From Alphaproteobacteria bacterium (lineage in GTDB: Bacteria; Pseudomonadota; Alphaproteobacteria; Caulobacterales; Aquidulcibacteraceae), in assembly GCA_018971945.1 (NCBI GenBank), contig JAGWZH010000016.1:1-43556 (forward strand): a stretch of DNA of 43,556 nucleotides. The letters are read 5' to 3'. The notes below the pieces were generated by a model. It made no database searches and was not told where the DNA came from. It worked only from the letters and a program-made list of their open reading frames with translations. The number at the start of each line of letters is the position of its first letter. The stretch's first letter is position 1. Of this stretch, positions 28,170 through 36,749 are shown piece after piece. The position numbers and the translations under genes were made by a program.

Positions 28170-29245
28170 CCCCGTTGGCTGCCCGTCTCCTGGACGAAAT
28201 CCGCCAGGAAGGGCCGATCACGATCGCCCGGTTCATGCAAGCTTGCCTGTTCGACCCGCACCATGGCTACTACGCGACCGGGCCCCTGATTGGCGGAGCG
28301 GGCGAAGGCGACTTTCTCACCGCTCCTGAAACAAGTCAGATGTTTGGCGAGCTTTTAGGCCTTTGGTGCGTCCATGAATGGACCACGATGGGCAAACCCG
28401 ATCCGTTTGTCTTGATCGAGCTCGGCCCTGGCCGCGGAGCCTTGATCGCGGACGCTTGGCGCGCCGCCAAGGTGGCCCCTGGTTTCCACGATGCGGCGCA
28501 GCTGCGCCTCATCGACCCAAGCCGCCCTCTGCGGCGCCTTCAGGCCGAAAGCCTGGCCAAGGTCGGCGCCGAAGGCGTCTGGCTCGACAGCATCGAGGAG
28601 GCGCCCCAAGGCCCTATGCTGTTGCTGGCCAACGAGGTCCTCGACTGTCTTCCGATCCGTCAGTTCGTAACCACGCCGGAGGGCTGGCGAGAGCGCCTGG
28701 TCGGCGAGGCCTCGCACGGCTTGGGCTTTGGCCTTTCTCATCCTTTGCCGATCGCAAAACCTGAAACCGCCCCTGACGGCTACTGGCGTGAAGTGGCGGA
28801 AGGGGCTGAGACATTTTTGCGCCCCCTTTTGGCGAGGCTGATCCAAAGTCCAGGACGCGCGCTTTTCCTCGACTACGGCTATGAAGATCCAAACGGCGCA
28901 GACACCCTGCAGGCGGTGCGGCGACACCAAAAGCTCCATCCTCTCGAGGCGCCGGGGCAAAGCGATCTGACCGCCCAGGTGGATTTCGCAGCGATTGCCG
29001 CGCGCGCGGCCGATGTCGGCGTGCAATCTTATGGCCCCCTTCGCCAGGGCGTGTTTCTGAAGAGCCTGGGGATCGCGGAGCGTGCGGCGGCCCTGGCGCA
29101 GAGGAACCCCGACAGGCAAGAGCGTCTGGACCGCGAGTTGAACCGCCTGGTCGCCCCCGATCAGATGGGGGACCTTTTCAAGGCCTTGTGCCTTTCCTCG
29201 CCCTTGCTTCCTCCCCCCGCAGGCTTCCCCGCATGCAGCCTTTGA
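28166..29245 (+). CDS. midA: SAM-dependent methyltransferase, MidA/NDUFAF7 family
   Basis: This 359-residue class I methyltransferase-fold protein (COG1565) starts at a GTG overlapping the lgt stop (GTGA). Typical blocks are ITIARFMQACLFDPHHGYY, GDFLTAPETSQMFGELLG, the SAM loop VLIELGPGRGALIADAWRA, LLLANEVLDCLPIRQF and FLDYGYE. Mitochondrial NDUFAF7 methylates an arginine of complex I subunit NDUFS2. The bacterial homologue may do the same to NuoD, but that is unproven. The last codons overlap the start of pgeF. Confidence 0.92.
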   Translation: MTPLAARLLDEIRQEGPITIARFMQACLFDPHHGYYATGPLIGGAGEGDFLTAPETSQMFGELLGLWCVHEWTTMGKPDPFVLIELGPGRGALIADAWRAAKVAPGFHDAAQLRLIDPSRPLRRLQAESLAKVGAEGVWLDSIEEAPQGPMLLLANEVLDCLPIRQFVTTPEGWRERLVGEASHGLGFGLSHPLPIAKPETAPDGYWREVAEGAETFLRPLLARLIQSPGRALFLDYGYEDPNGADTLQAVRRHQKLHPLEAPGQSDLTAQVDFAAIAARAADVGVQSYGPLRQGVFLKSLGIAERAAALAQRNPDRQERLDRELNRLVAPDQMGDLFKALCLSSPLLPPPAGFPACSL

Positions 29246-29997
29246 CATTCGAAAGCCTTAATCTCTCGGGCCTCCGCCATGGCTGGTTCGGCCGGGAGGG
29301 CGGCGTCTCAAAAGGCGCCTACGCGACCCTTAACGCCGGCCCAGGCTCACAGGACGACCCTGCGGCGGTCGCGGAAAACAGGCGCCGCATCGGGGCGTGG
29401 TTCAGCGAGGGGCCGGACCTGCTCCTGAGCCCATACCAGGTTCATTCTGCGCGGGTCGTCGTCGCGTCTGGTCCCTGGGCTGGGGATCGGCCGCAAGCGG
29501 ACGCGGTCGTCACCAAGGCCAGAGGAATTGTGGTCTCCGTTCTCACCGCCGATTGCGCACCGGTGCTTCTGGCTGACCCCGAAGCGGGAGTCGTCGCTGC
29601 GGCCCATGCCGGTTGGAAAGGCGCGCTTGGTGGCGTCTTGGCCAACACCGTGGCCGCCATGCGCGCTTGCGGCGCGGACCCGATGCGCATTGTCGCCGTG
29701 GTCGGTCCCACGATCCAACAGCAAAGCTATGAGGTTGGCGCGGAGTTTGTCGACCGGTTCTTGAGCGACGATCCGTCCAATGCTCGCTTTTTCCTTCCTG
29801 GAAGGGCTGGAAAAGCCTTTTTCGACCTCCCCGCCTATTGCGTGACACAATTGCAACAAGCCGGTGTGAATAGCGCCGTCGCACTGACCGTGGACACATA
29901 CGCCGAGAATGGGCGCTGGCATAGCCATCGCCGATCGGTGCATGAATCGCTATCAGACTACGGGCGTAACTGCGCCGCGATTCAAATAGCGCGCTGA
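29233..29997 (+). CDS. pgeF: laccase-domain purine nucleoside phosphorylase (YfiH family)
   Basis: The 254-residue protein has the multicopper-like, zinc-binding site of YfiH proteins: H71 in [11 protein letters not shown]108 in TADCAPVLL and H125 in AAHAGWKG. Members phosphorolyse adenosine and inosine. A role as a peptidoglycan editing factor has also been described for the E. coli protein. ATG 29233 overlaps midA by 13 bases. [20 protein letters not shown] is the usual N-terminus. Confidence 0.94.
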   Translation: MQPLTFESLNLSGLRHGWFGREGGVSKGAYATLNAGPGSQDDPAAVAENRRRIGAWFSEGPDLLLSPYQVHSARVVVASGPWAGDRPQADAVVTKARGIVVSVLTADCAPVLLADPEAGVVAAAHAGWKGALGGVLANTVAAMRACGADPMRIVAVVGPTIQQQSYEVGAEFVDRFLSDDPSNARFFLPGRAGKAFFDLPAYCVTQLQQAGVNSAVALTVDTYAENGRWHSHRRSVHESLSDYGRNCAAIQIAR

Positions 29998-30019
29998 GCC
30001 AGACAGGGAGGCCGCCGCT

Positions 30020-30955
30020 GTGAAGCTATTGGCTGGAAACTCTAATGGGGCCCTGGCGCGAGCCATCGCCGACCACCTCGACGCGCCTTTGGCCTCGGCC
30101 GAGTTTCGGCGCTTCAAAGACCATGAGATCTTCGTGACCATCGAAGAGAACGTTCGTGGCGAGGACGTGTTTCTGCTCCAATCCACGTCTCGGCCGGCCA
30201 ACGACCATCTGATGGAGCTTTTGATCGGCATCGACGCCCTAACACGGGCCTCCGCCCGCCGCATTACCGCCGTCGTTCCTTATTTCGGCTACGCCCGCCA
30301 GGATCGGAAGGTCGGCGGCCGCACGCCGATTTCGGCCAAACTCGTGGCCAATCTGATCGCCAAGGCCGGCGCCCATCGGGTTCTGACGCTGGAGTTGCAT
30401 GCCGGTCAGATCCAGGGTTTTTTTGACATCCCGACCGACAATCTGTTCGCAACCCCAGTTCTTGAGAAGGATCTTCGCGATCGCTACGGGCGCTGCGAAG
30501 AGCTGATGATCGTCTCTCCTGACGTCGGCGGGGTCGTCCGGGCGCGGGCCTTGGCGAATCGGCTTGGTGCGGACCTTGCGATCGTCGACAAGCGTCGGCC
30601 GACGGCGGGTCTCTCCGAGGTGATGAACATTATCGGCGACGTCCAGGGCCGACGCTGCATCCTCATCGATGACATTGTCGATTCTGCAGGAACCCTCTGC
30701 AATGCCGCAGCGGCGCTGAAGGAAGACGGCGCAGAGAGCGTCTCCGCGGTGGTGTGTCATGGCGTTCTCTCGGATGGCGCTGTGGCGCGGGTGGCGAAAA
30801 GCCAGCTCGACGAACTGGTGGTGACAGACAGCATCGCCCCCACCGAGGAAATGAACGCCAGCGACAAGATCCGGGTTGTCTCCGTCGCCCCGCTGATCGG
30901 CGAAGCGGTCTGGCGCATCGCCAACGAGCAGTCGATTTCTGTTCTGTTTGAGTAA
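30020..30955 (+). CDS. prs: ribose-phosphate pyrophosphokinase
   Basis: Prs makes PRPP from ribose 5-phosphate and ATP for nucleotide, His and Trp synthesis. The 311-residue protein starts at GTG 30020 after AGGGAGG. ATP-binding [17 protein letters not shown], the FGYARQDRK loop, [17 protein letters not shown], and the PRPP-binding [14 protein letters not shown] are complete. It is the last gene of lgt-midA-pgeF-prs and supplies the substrate of apt elsewhere in this window. Confidence 0.96.
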   Translation: MKLLAGNSNGALARAIADHLDAPLASAEFRRFKDHEIFVTIEENVRGEDVFLLQSTSRPANDHLMELLIGIDALTRASARRITAVVPYFGYARQDRKVGGRTPISAKLVANLIAKAGAHRVLTLELHAGQIQGFFDIPTDNLFATPVLEKDLRDRYGRCEELMIVSPDVGGVVRARALANRLGADLAIVDKRRPTAGLSEVMNIIGDVQGRRCILIDDIVDSAGTLCNAAAALKEDGAESVSAVVCHGVLSDGAVARVAKSQLDELVVTDSIAPTEEMNASDKIRVVSVAPLIGEAVWRIANEQSISVLFE

Positions 30956-31043
30956 AGAAAACGGAGAATTGGCCGATCGCCTCGCTGAGGCGCTGTGGCG
31001 GCGGCCTCCGCGCAATCCCTGAGACTGCCGCCGCTGGCCGGAG

Positions 31044-31124
31044 CCCAGGCCGCGCCAACGACCCAGGCCGCGCCAACGACCCAGGCCGCGCCAACGACCC
31101 AGGCCGCGCCAACGACCCAGGCCG
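31044..31124. repeat. 18-bp tandem repeat, 4.5 copies, in the prs-hydrolase spacer
   Basis: CCCAGGCCGCGCCAACGA repeats perfectly at 31044, 31062, 31080 and 31098, with half a unit to 31124. The unit length is a multiple of three and lacks stops in several frames, so it creates repetitive ORFs on both strands (TQAAPT on plus, WVVGAA and ARPGSL on minus). None of these has gene-like flanks. I treat it as a minisatellite. Confidence 0.92.
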
Positions 31125-31215
31125 ACCGCCCGCGCCGACCCGTCTTTTGGCCTTGCCGCCTCGTTAGACCAAGGCCACTAGATCTCTGATCGATCCGTTG
31201 CAGGGCCACAACTCG

Positions 31216-32133
31216 ATGCGCCGATTATTCACAGCCGTCGCCTCTGCTCTCGCCTTGGTCGCCTGCACCGCGACCGGCGCCGAAGACGCGTCCGCCGCCC
31301 AACGCCGCTTCCCTACTTCGGCCGATTACGGACCTGACGTCATGCAGCGCTTCTCTTTTCAGGCGGGCGGGGACTTTGGCTGGCGCCTATCGGGCTTGCG
31401 CACGCCCCGGCCCGAGGCGCCTTTGCGGGTTGTGGTCGTCTCAGGCACCCCATCCTGGAGCGAATACTGGGCCCCGGTTCTAGCCGCGGCGCCGCAGACT
31501 TGGGAAGTCATCGTGGTCGACCGCCCGGGATTTGCTCAGAGCGAGCCTCGCGAAGCTGTTCCTCGCATCGCCGATCAGGCCCTGGCATTGAGCCCGCTGC
31601 TCGAGGTCGGCGCGGACCGCCGGGTTGTGCTGGTAGGCCAGTCTTTCGGCGGCCCAATCGCCGCCTGGATGGCCGCCGCCGCGCCAGCGGAGGCGCGGCC
31701 GGCGGGTCTTGTCCTGCTTTCGGCGTTTTTTGGCGAGCGCGGCCGCACCGCGGACCGACTGATGGCCTTGGGCGGGGTCGCCCAGCCTTTGCTGCCCCGG
31801 GACTTGCGCAACGCCGTCAGCGAAGTCCGCGGCCAGTCGAGCCAGCTGTCTTCGATCAACGCCGCTCTGCAGGCCTTGGATCTGCCGATATTGGTCGTGC
31901 ATGGCGGAGTGGACTCGTTTGTGCCTGTCTCCGCCGGCGAGGCCTTGGCCGCCAACCTGGGCGCAAGAGCCGAATGGCGACTGATCCCTGATGGAGACCA
32001 TTTCCTCAATGCCTGCTGCGTGCCGGACATTCTGGCGGCGATCGCGGCTGTGGCCGGGCCGGAAACAGGGGCGCCCATCGCCCGGATAAGCCCAAGCACG
32101 CACCCCATTGCATCCCGGCCCCATCTCCGCTAG
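31216..32133 (+). CDS. alpha/beta hydrolase lipoprotein
   Basis: The 305-residue protein begins at ATG 31216 with a signal peptide ending LALVAC, so Cys17 is a lipidation site. The alpha/beta hydrolase fold shows the oxyanion strand RVVVVSGTPSWSEYW, the nucleophile elbow VLVGQSFGGPIAAW, an acid in LPILVVHGGVDSFVP and a His in IPDGDHFLNACC. Esterase or lipase activity is likely and the substrate unknown. It would be anchored in the envelope by the Lgt pathway, whose gene lies 4 kb upstream. Confidence 0.88.
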   Translation: MRRLFTAVASALALVACTATGAEDASAAQRRFPTSADYGPDVMQRFSFQAGGDFGWRLSGLRTPRPEAPLRVVVVSGTPSWSEYWAPVLAAAPQTWEVIVVDRPGFAQSEPREAVPRIADQALALSPLLEVGADRRVVLVGQSFGGPIAAWMAAAAPAEARPAGLVLLSAFFGERGRTADRLMALGGVAQPLLPRDLRNAVSEVRGQSSQLSSINAALQALDLPILVVHGGVDSFVPVSAGEALAANLGARAEWRLIPDGDHFLNACCVPDILAAIAAVAGPETGAPIARISPSTHPIASRPHLR

Positions 32134-32249
32134 ATGCGCACCCTTGTTTTCGAAACCAAGGCCAGCCTAAGGCCTCCGCGGCGCGGGGTCCCTGAAAAGG
32201 CGGCGTAAACCAAAAGGCCGACAGGGCCTGATTGACAGAGGGTCTTCCC

Positions 32250-32855
32250 GTGGCGGGCATCGTTTTGAACGTGGAAGTGCGTGAAAAAGCCGGCACTGGC
32301 GCGGCCAGGGCATCGCGCCGCGCCGGCAATGTTCCGGGCGTTCTTTATGGCGGCCCGCGCGGTCCTGTGTCCATCGAGACGCCGCGACGCGAGTTGGACA
32401 AGGCGCTGCGTTCGGGCAAGTTTGTGGCCCATATGGTCACCCTGTCGTACAAGGGTGAAACCCAGCCCGTGATCCCCAAGGCCATCCACTATCACCCGGT
32501 GACCGATGAGCCCCTCCATTTCGACCTTTACCGCGTCGAGGAGAACGCGCTGATCGATGTGGAGGTGCCAGTTCGCTTCCTGAACCAGGACATTTGCCCT
32601 GGGCTGAAGAAGGGGGGCGCTCTGAACATTGTGCGCCATACGGTCTCGCTAAAGGTCTTGGCCGGTAATATTCCGGAAGAAATCAAGATTGACCTAGCCA
32701 ATGCCGATATCGGCGATGTGGTGCATGTGTCCAACATCACCCTTCCTGCCGGGGCGAAGCCCACGATCCAGGACCGGGATTTCACCATCGCCACCATCAT
32801 TGGTCGCGGCGGCAAGCAGGACCAGGACGACGGCGGCCAGGGCGCGGCAGGCTAG
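32250..32855 (+). CDS. rplY: 50S ribosomal protein L25/general stress protein Ctc
   Basis: This is the long, two-domain CTC form of L25 that binds 5S rRNA (201 residues). The N-terminal L25 domain starts LNVEVREKAGTGAARASRRA and contains VPGVLYGGPRGP. The C-terminal TL5 domain ends at FTIATIIGRGG. I chose GTG 32250 after AGAGGG; the TTG at 32232 is in frame. The stop TAG lies inside the first unit of a 13-bp tandem repeat. rplY followed by pth is a conserved bacterial pair. Confidence 0.95.
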   Translation: MAGIVLNVEVREKAGTGAARASRRAGNVPGVLYGGPRGPVSIETPRRELDKALRSGKFVAHMVTLSYKGETQPVIPKAIHYHPVTDEPLHFDLYRVEENALIDVEVPVRFLNQDICPGLKKGGALNIVRHTVSLKVLAGNIPEEIKIDLANADIGDVVHVSNITLPAGAKPTIQDRDFTIATIIGRGGKQDQDDGGQGAAG

Positions 32856-32887
32856 CGCGGCAGGCTAGCGCGGCAGGCTAGCGCGGC
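32842..32887. repeat. 13-bp tandem repeat x3.5 spanning the rplY stop
   Basis: GCGCGGCAGGCTA occurs three times without mismatch (32842, 32855, 32868) and then GCGCGGC. Unit 1 includes the first bases of the rplY stop codon TAG. Since each unit plus the next base regenerates CTAG, copy change would leave the L25 sequence unchanged. Confidence 0.92.
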
Positions 32888-33078
32888 GTCTTCAGCGCGC
32901 CATCCTTATGGAGCCGCAGGGACCATGTCTTATTGATACGTCTCTCGCCGCGCAGCCAAGCTATTCGCGAGCCTGGCAAGTGGAGCGGTTCGAGGGTTTC
33001 CGGTTCATGGTCTCGGCGGCGCCGCCCTGGTCGAACCCCGGCCTGGGCGTCTTGCTTTTCAAGGGAGTTTCCTAAAGG

Positions 33079-33167
33079 CAGGGTCGCAAAGACAGGGTCT
33101 CACAGACAGGGCCCCATAGTTAGGGCCCCATAGTTAGGGCCCCATAGTTAGGGCCGCATAGACAGGG
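33079..33167. repeat. 14-bp tandem repeat x6 forming the pth leader
   Basis: Six 14-mers follow one another: CAGGGTCGCAAAGA, CAGGGTCTCACAGA, CAGGGCCCCATAGT, TAGGGCCCCATAGT twice, and TAGGGCCGCATAGA. A last CAGGG lies eight bases before the pth ATG and serves as its ribosome binding site. Each unit carries an AGGG like the true site. Outer units have diverged and inner ones are identical, as in arrays that expand from the middle. Confidence 0.93.
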
Positions 33168-33174
33168 CGCCGCG

Positions 33175-33798
33175 ATGCTGCTGCTTGTAGGCCTAGGCAA
33201 TCCAGGCCCCAAATACGCCCGCAACCGCCATAATATTGGTTTCATGGCCATCGACGTCATCGCCGCACGTTATGGCCTAGGCCCTTGGCGCAAGCGATTT
33301 CAAGCGGAAGCCGCCGAAGGCGCCATCGCTGGCGTTAAGGTCCTGGCGCTCAAACCGCAGACTTTCATGAACCAAAGCGGTCGCAGCGTCGGCGAGGCGG
33401 CGAGCTTCTTCAAGGTGAGCCCCGCCCAGGTCGTGGTCTTCTATGATGAACTCGATCTGGCCCCAGGCCGTTTCCGGATGAAGACGGGAGGCGGCGCTGC
33501 GGGGCACAACGGCATCCGCTCCATCGCCGCAAGCCCTATTGGCGAGGCCTTTCGAAGGGCGCGCTTGGGCATCGGCCATCCTGGCGACAAGGCCAAGGTT
33601 CTAAGCCATGTCCTGGGTGATTTCGCAAAGTCTGATGAAGCCTGGGTCGAGGCGTTATTGGACGCGTGCGCCGCCGCCGCTCCACTGCTTATAGCCGGAG
33701 AAGACGAGAAATATCAGGCTGAGATAATGCGCTTAGCCCCTGCCGAAAAGAAAGATCCAAAGCAGCGGCCTGCCGACGTCGAGGATGGGGAGGCGTGA
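33175..33798 (+). CDS. pth: peptidyl-tRNA hydrolase
   Basis: Pth cleaves peptidyl-tRNA that falls off ribosomes, recycling tRNA. The 207-residue protein has VGLGNPGPKYARNRHNIGF with catalytic H19 and N9. KPQTFMNQSG, D91 in FYDELDLAPG and GGGAAGHNGIRSI complete the active site. A basic/acidic tail (~180-207) extends past the usual end. Translation starts at ATG 33175 directly after the 14-bp repeat array. Confidence 0.96.
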   Translation: MLLLVGLGNPGPKYARNRHNIGFMAIDVIAARYGLGPWRKRFQAEAAEGAIAGVKVLALKPQTFMNQSGRSVGEAASFFKVSPAQVVVFYDELDLAPGRFRMKTGGGAAGHNGIRSIAASPIGEAFRRARLGIGHPGDKAKVLSHVLGDFAKSDEAWVEALLDACAAAAPLLIAGEDEKYQAEIMRLAPAEKKDPKQRPADVEDGEA

Positions 33799-33817
33799 GG
33801 GTCGCGCCGCCGCCGAT

Positions 33818-33840
33818 GGGCGGAAAACGGCAATCCGCCC
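33818..33840. terminator. hairpin between convergent pth and DUF808 genes
   Basis: GGGCGGA (33818-33824) pairs with TCCGCCC (33834-33840) across nine bases. It lies 20 bases after the pth stop. There is no T-run after it, so termination is possible but not certain. Confidence 0.35.
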
Positions 33841-33972
33841 CCTCAATACGGCAAAGGCGAGCCCTCTCAGAGCATAAGGAGGAAGGACAAGCGGACCAAA
33901 GCCTCCGCGTCTTCGGATGAGGGAGCCCGCCGAGAGCTCTTGCAAGACCGGAGCCCGCAATGGCGAGGGCCC

Positions 33973-34980
33973 TCAGGTCCTGGGTGCAGGCTCAGGCTTC
34001 GCGCCCCTCAGGAGCGCGATCAACGGGACGATGACGTGCTTGACCAGGGGATCGACAAGGGCCCCGACGCCAAGCCCGATTATCGCTGACAGTCCCGCCT
34101 GCACGAACCAGGCGATGAAGCCCTCCATGGCGGGGATGGCGTGGCCGATCCCATGGGCGAGCGCGTGGATGGTCTCTTCGGGCCATGCCCACCAATGCTC
34201 GACATGCAACCCGTGGATGATGATTCCGCCGCCGACCCAAAGCATCGCCACCATGCCCACATGCGACAGGGCTGAGAGAAAATAGGGCATCCCCTTGACG
34301 ATGCCGCGCCCGCAGGCCCGGATCACGGGGGTCCGCCCCTTCTGGGCCATGGCGTAGCCGACATCATCCGCCTTCACGATCAGGGCCACAGCGCCATAAA
34401 CCACAATGGTCATGACCACGCCCACCAGGGCCAAGATCACCGCCTGCAGCCAGATCGGCGTCCGCTCGCCCGTCTGCGCTGAAACGGCGATGGTTGAAAG
34501 CGCGATGACCATGATTTCCGCCGACAGAATAAAGTCTGTCCGGGTGGCGCTGGTCACCATGCGATCTTCGACCTCTTTCGACGTGGCCGCGAGCATCTCC
34601 GCCGCCTCTCCAGACGGCGCGTGCGGCATAAAGAGATCTTTGACTTTGTGGTAGCCCTCCATGCAAAGATAGCCGCCCCCGATCATCAGGATCGGCGTTA
34701 TGCTCCATGGCGCAAACGCGGAGAGCAGAATCGCTGCGGGCAAGATGAAAACGAGCTTATTGATCAGGCTGCCCTGAGCGATGCGGGCGATGATAGGCAG
34801 TTCCCGGTCGGCGGAGAAGCCGACCACATAGCGTGGCGTCACAGCGGCATCGTCGATCACGATCCCAGCGGCTTTGCTCGCCGCCTTTGTCGATTGCGCC
34901 GCCGCGTCGTCGAGCGTCGCCGCCGCCATTTTGGCAAGCGCGGCGATATCGTCCAGGAGAGCGATAAGACCTGTGCTCAC
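33973..34980 (-). CDS. DUF808 (YedI) family inner-membrane protein
   Basis: The 335-residue protein matches DUF808: N-terminal GLIALLDDIAALAKMAAATL, the soluble DDAAVTPRYVVGFSADRELP, then several membrane helices (~75-100, 150-175, 180-205, 245-270, 290-315). Phrases such as GSLINKLVFILPAAILLSAF and GYLCMEGYHKVKDLF are typical. A transport role is suspected for the family but unproven. The start is GTG 34980 with AGGGG upstream. The gene lies in opposite orientation between pth and ychF, which are adjacent in many bacteria. Confidence 0.92.
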   Translation of the reverse strand: MSTGLIALLDDIAALAKMAAATLDDAAAQSTKAASKAAGIVIDDAAVTPRYVVGFSADRELPIIARIAQGSLINKLVFILPAAILLSAFAPWSITPILMIGGGYLCMEGYHKVKDLFMPHAPSGEAAEMLAATSKEVEDRMVTSATRTDFILSAEIMVIALSTIAVSAQTGERTPIWLQAVILALVGVVMTIVVYGAVALIVKADDVGYAMAQKGRTPVIRACGRGIVKGMPYFLSALSHVGMVAMLWVGGGIIIHGLHVEHWWAWPEETIHALAHGIGHAIPAMEGFIAWFVQAGLSAIIGLGVGALVDPLVKHVIVPLIALLRGAKPEPAPRT

Positions 34981-35048
34981 TGTGCGCCCCTGTCCCAGAA
35001 ATCGCCAGCCTGCTTTGGCAAGATTTGACCCTGCCGGGAAAGGTCGAG

Positions 35049-35082
35049 GACGTCAAACAGGCTTTGCTTTGTTTCAGACGTC
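35049..35082. promoter_or_regulatory. interrupted inverted repeat upstream of ychF
   Basis: GACGTC-AAACA and TGTTT-CA-GACGTC face each other across ten bases. It lies ~170 bases before ychF and ~70 before the divergent DUF808 start. It could be an operator for a dimeric regulator or chance; no protein is implied. Confidence 0.25.
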
Positions 35083-35253
35083 GCGCTTCATGCACGCCGC
35101 TCCACCGGGGCCGCCGCTGCTGCCCCAGCCACAGTCTCCGCATGCCCTCTTCTCACCCTTTCCTCACCCTGGCCGAGCCTTGGGTTTGCACGGGATCCGG
35201 ACCCCTGCTATCCCCGCCTCGAACGCTTCCCAACGCTTGGCTCCGAGGACTCC

Positions 35254-36351
35254 ATGGGCTTCAAATGCGGCATTGTGGGCTTGCCGAACGTCGGCAAGTC
35301 CACCCTTTTCAACGCCTTGACAAAGACGGCCGCCGCCCAGGCAGCGAACTACCCATTTTGCACCATCGAACCAAATATTGGCGAGGTGGCGGTCCCCGAG
35401 CCGCGTTTGAAGAAACTCGCAGAGATCGCCAAATCCAAAGAAATAATCCCCGCACGGATGAATTTCGTCGATATCGCCGGTCTTGTTCGCGGCGCCTCCA
35501 AAGGCGAGGGCCTCGGCAACCAGTTCCTCGCCAATATCCGCGAATGCGACGCCGTCGCCTATGTGCTGCGCTGTTTTGAAAACGACGACATAACCCATGT
35601 CGAAGGCCGCATTGACCCTATCGCAGACCTGGAAACAGTTGAAACTGAACTCATGCTCGCCGACCTGGAGAGCCTGGAGAGGCGTGTGGTCAATCTCGAA
35701 AAAAAAGCAAAGTCCGGGGACAAAGAGGCCAAGGCGAGCCTTGACTTGATCTTGAGGGCCAAAGCGCTTTTGGAAGCCGGAAAGCCTGCACGTTTGACAG
35801 CGCGCTCGCCAGAGGAGGAGCGCGCTTTCCAGATGCTCCAATTGCTGACTTCTTTGCCGGTGCTTTTCGTCTGCAATGTCGACGAATCCGATGCCGCCAA
35901 GGGCAACGCCTATTCAGAAAAAGTCATGGCCCGCGCGCGACAGGAGGATGCGGCCTGCATCGTCATCTGCGCCCAGATGGAGGCCGATCTGGCCGCGCTC
36001 TCCGAGGAGGAGCAGGCGGAGTATCTTGCTGCAGCGCAGCTAGAAGAGCCGGGTCTCGCCAAACTAATCCACGCTGGATATGATCTGCTCGGCCTTCGGA
36101 CATATTTCACAGCAGGACCGAAAGAAACCCGCGCCTGGACGATTCACAAAGGCTGGACGGCTCCGAAAGCCGCGGGCGTCATTCACACCGATTTCGAGCG
36201 TACCTTTATCCGGGCAGAGACGATCGCTTTTACCGATTATGTCCAATTTCAAGGCGAAGCGGGCGCCAAGGAGGCCGGCAAGATGCGCTTGGAAGGAAAG
36301 GACTATGTCGTGCAGGACGGGGATGTGATGCATTTCCGCTTCAGCGCATAA
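35254..36351 (+). CDS. ychF: redox-regulated ATPase YchF (Obg family)
   Basis: YchF is an Obg-like P-loop NTPase that prefers ATP and binds the ribosome. The 365-residue protein has G1 GLPNVGKSTLFNALT, PFCTIEPN, the G3-type segment NFVDIAGLVRGASKGEGLGN, a coiled-coil insertion (~125-155, ETVETELMLADLESLERRV) and FVCNVDES. The C-terminal TGS domain is GLRTYFTAGPKETRAWTI and FERTFIRAETIAF. ATG 35254 follows GAGG. It is monocistronic. Confidence 0.97.
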   Translation: MGFKCGIVGLPNVGKSTLFNALTKTAAAQAANYPFCTIEPNIGEVAVPEPRLKKLAEIAKSKEIIPARMNFVDIAGLVRGASKGEGLGNQFLANIRECDAVAYVLRCFENDDITHVEGRIDPIADLETVETELMLADLESLERRVVNLEKKAKSGDKEAKASLDLILRAKALLEAGKPARLTARSPEEERAFQMLQLLTSLPVLFVCNVDESDAAKGNAYSEKVMARARQEDAACIVICAQMEADLAALSEEEQAEYLAAAQLEEPGLAKLIHAGYDLLGLRTYFTAGPKETRAWTIHKGWTAPKAAGVIHTDFERTFIRAETIAFTDYVQFQGEAGAKEAGKMRLEGKDYVVQDGDVMHFRFSA

Positions 36352-36749
36352 CCAAGGAGGATCGGCAATAGGCGCAGGCCCTGCCGCATTCTTTGGCCAG
36401 CAGCCTCAGAGGCATGCCCTTATGGCAAAAAGCAGAGAGCCCAAGAAAGGCGCTTTCAGTATGGCTCGACGCCAAAGCGCATGCGGTCGGCGACGGGCGA
36501 ACGCCGGGCGTCCAACGCCAAAGCGCTTCAGAAACGGGGTGGGGTGCTCCCAACCGCCGAAGTCCTTTTTACGCCTCGTCATCGCCTGATCGAGGAGGAT
36601 GTGAAGAGAGCTGAAGCTGGCCCTGGCTCAAGCGGCGGCGTCTGAGAGGGAGTTTTCTCGTGTCTTTCCCTGAGAGGCGACTTGGGCTTCATGGCGAAGG
36701 GCGCTGCTGAGGCTTTCAATGAAAGAGCCCGTCCGATAAGATCAAGCCA
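36352..36749. other. intergenic, no supported gene
   Basis: This 398-base spacer follows ychF. It contains a 55-codon frame (36422-36589, plus) starting MAKSREPKKGAF and overlapping minus-strand frames, all without family likeness or a convincing ribosome binding site. No terminator with a T-tract was recognised. Confidence 0.5.

Noticed and set aside
31044-31124. CRISPR-like direct repeats
   Set aside because: Units are contiguous with no spacers; it is a tandem minisatellite.
30757-31209. 150-codon minus-strand ORF with WVVGAA repeats
   Set aside because: It is open because of the 18-bp repeat and otherwise runs antisense to prs; no domain or ribosome binding site supports it.
36422-36589. 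55-codon plus ORF starting MAKSREPKKGAF
   Set aside because: The first residues look like a small basic protein but the rest is low complexity and there is no convincing ribosome binding site.
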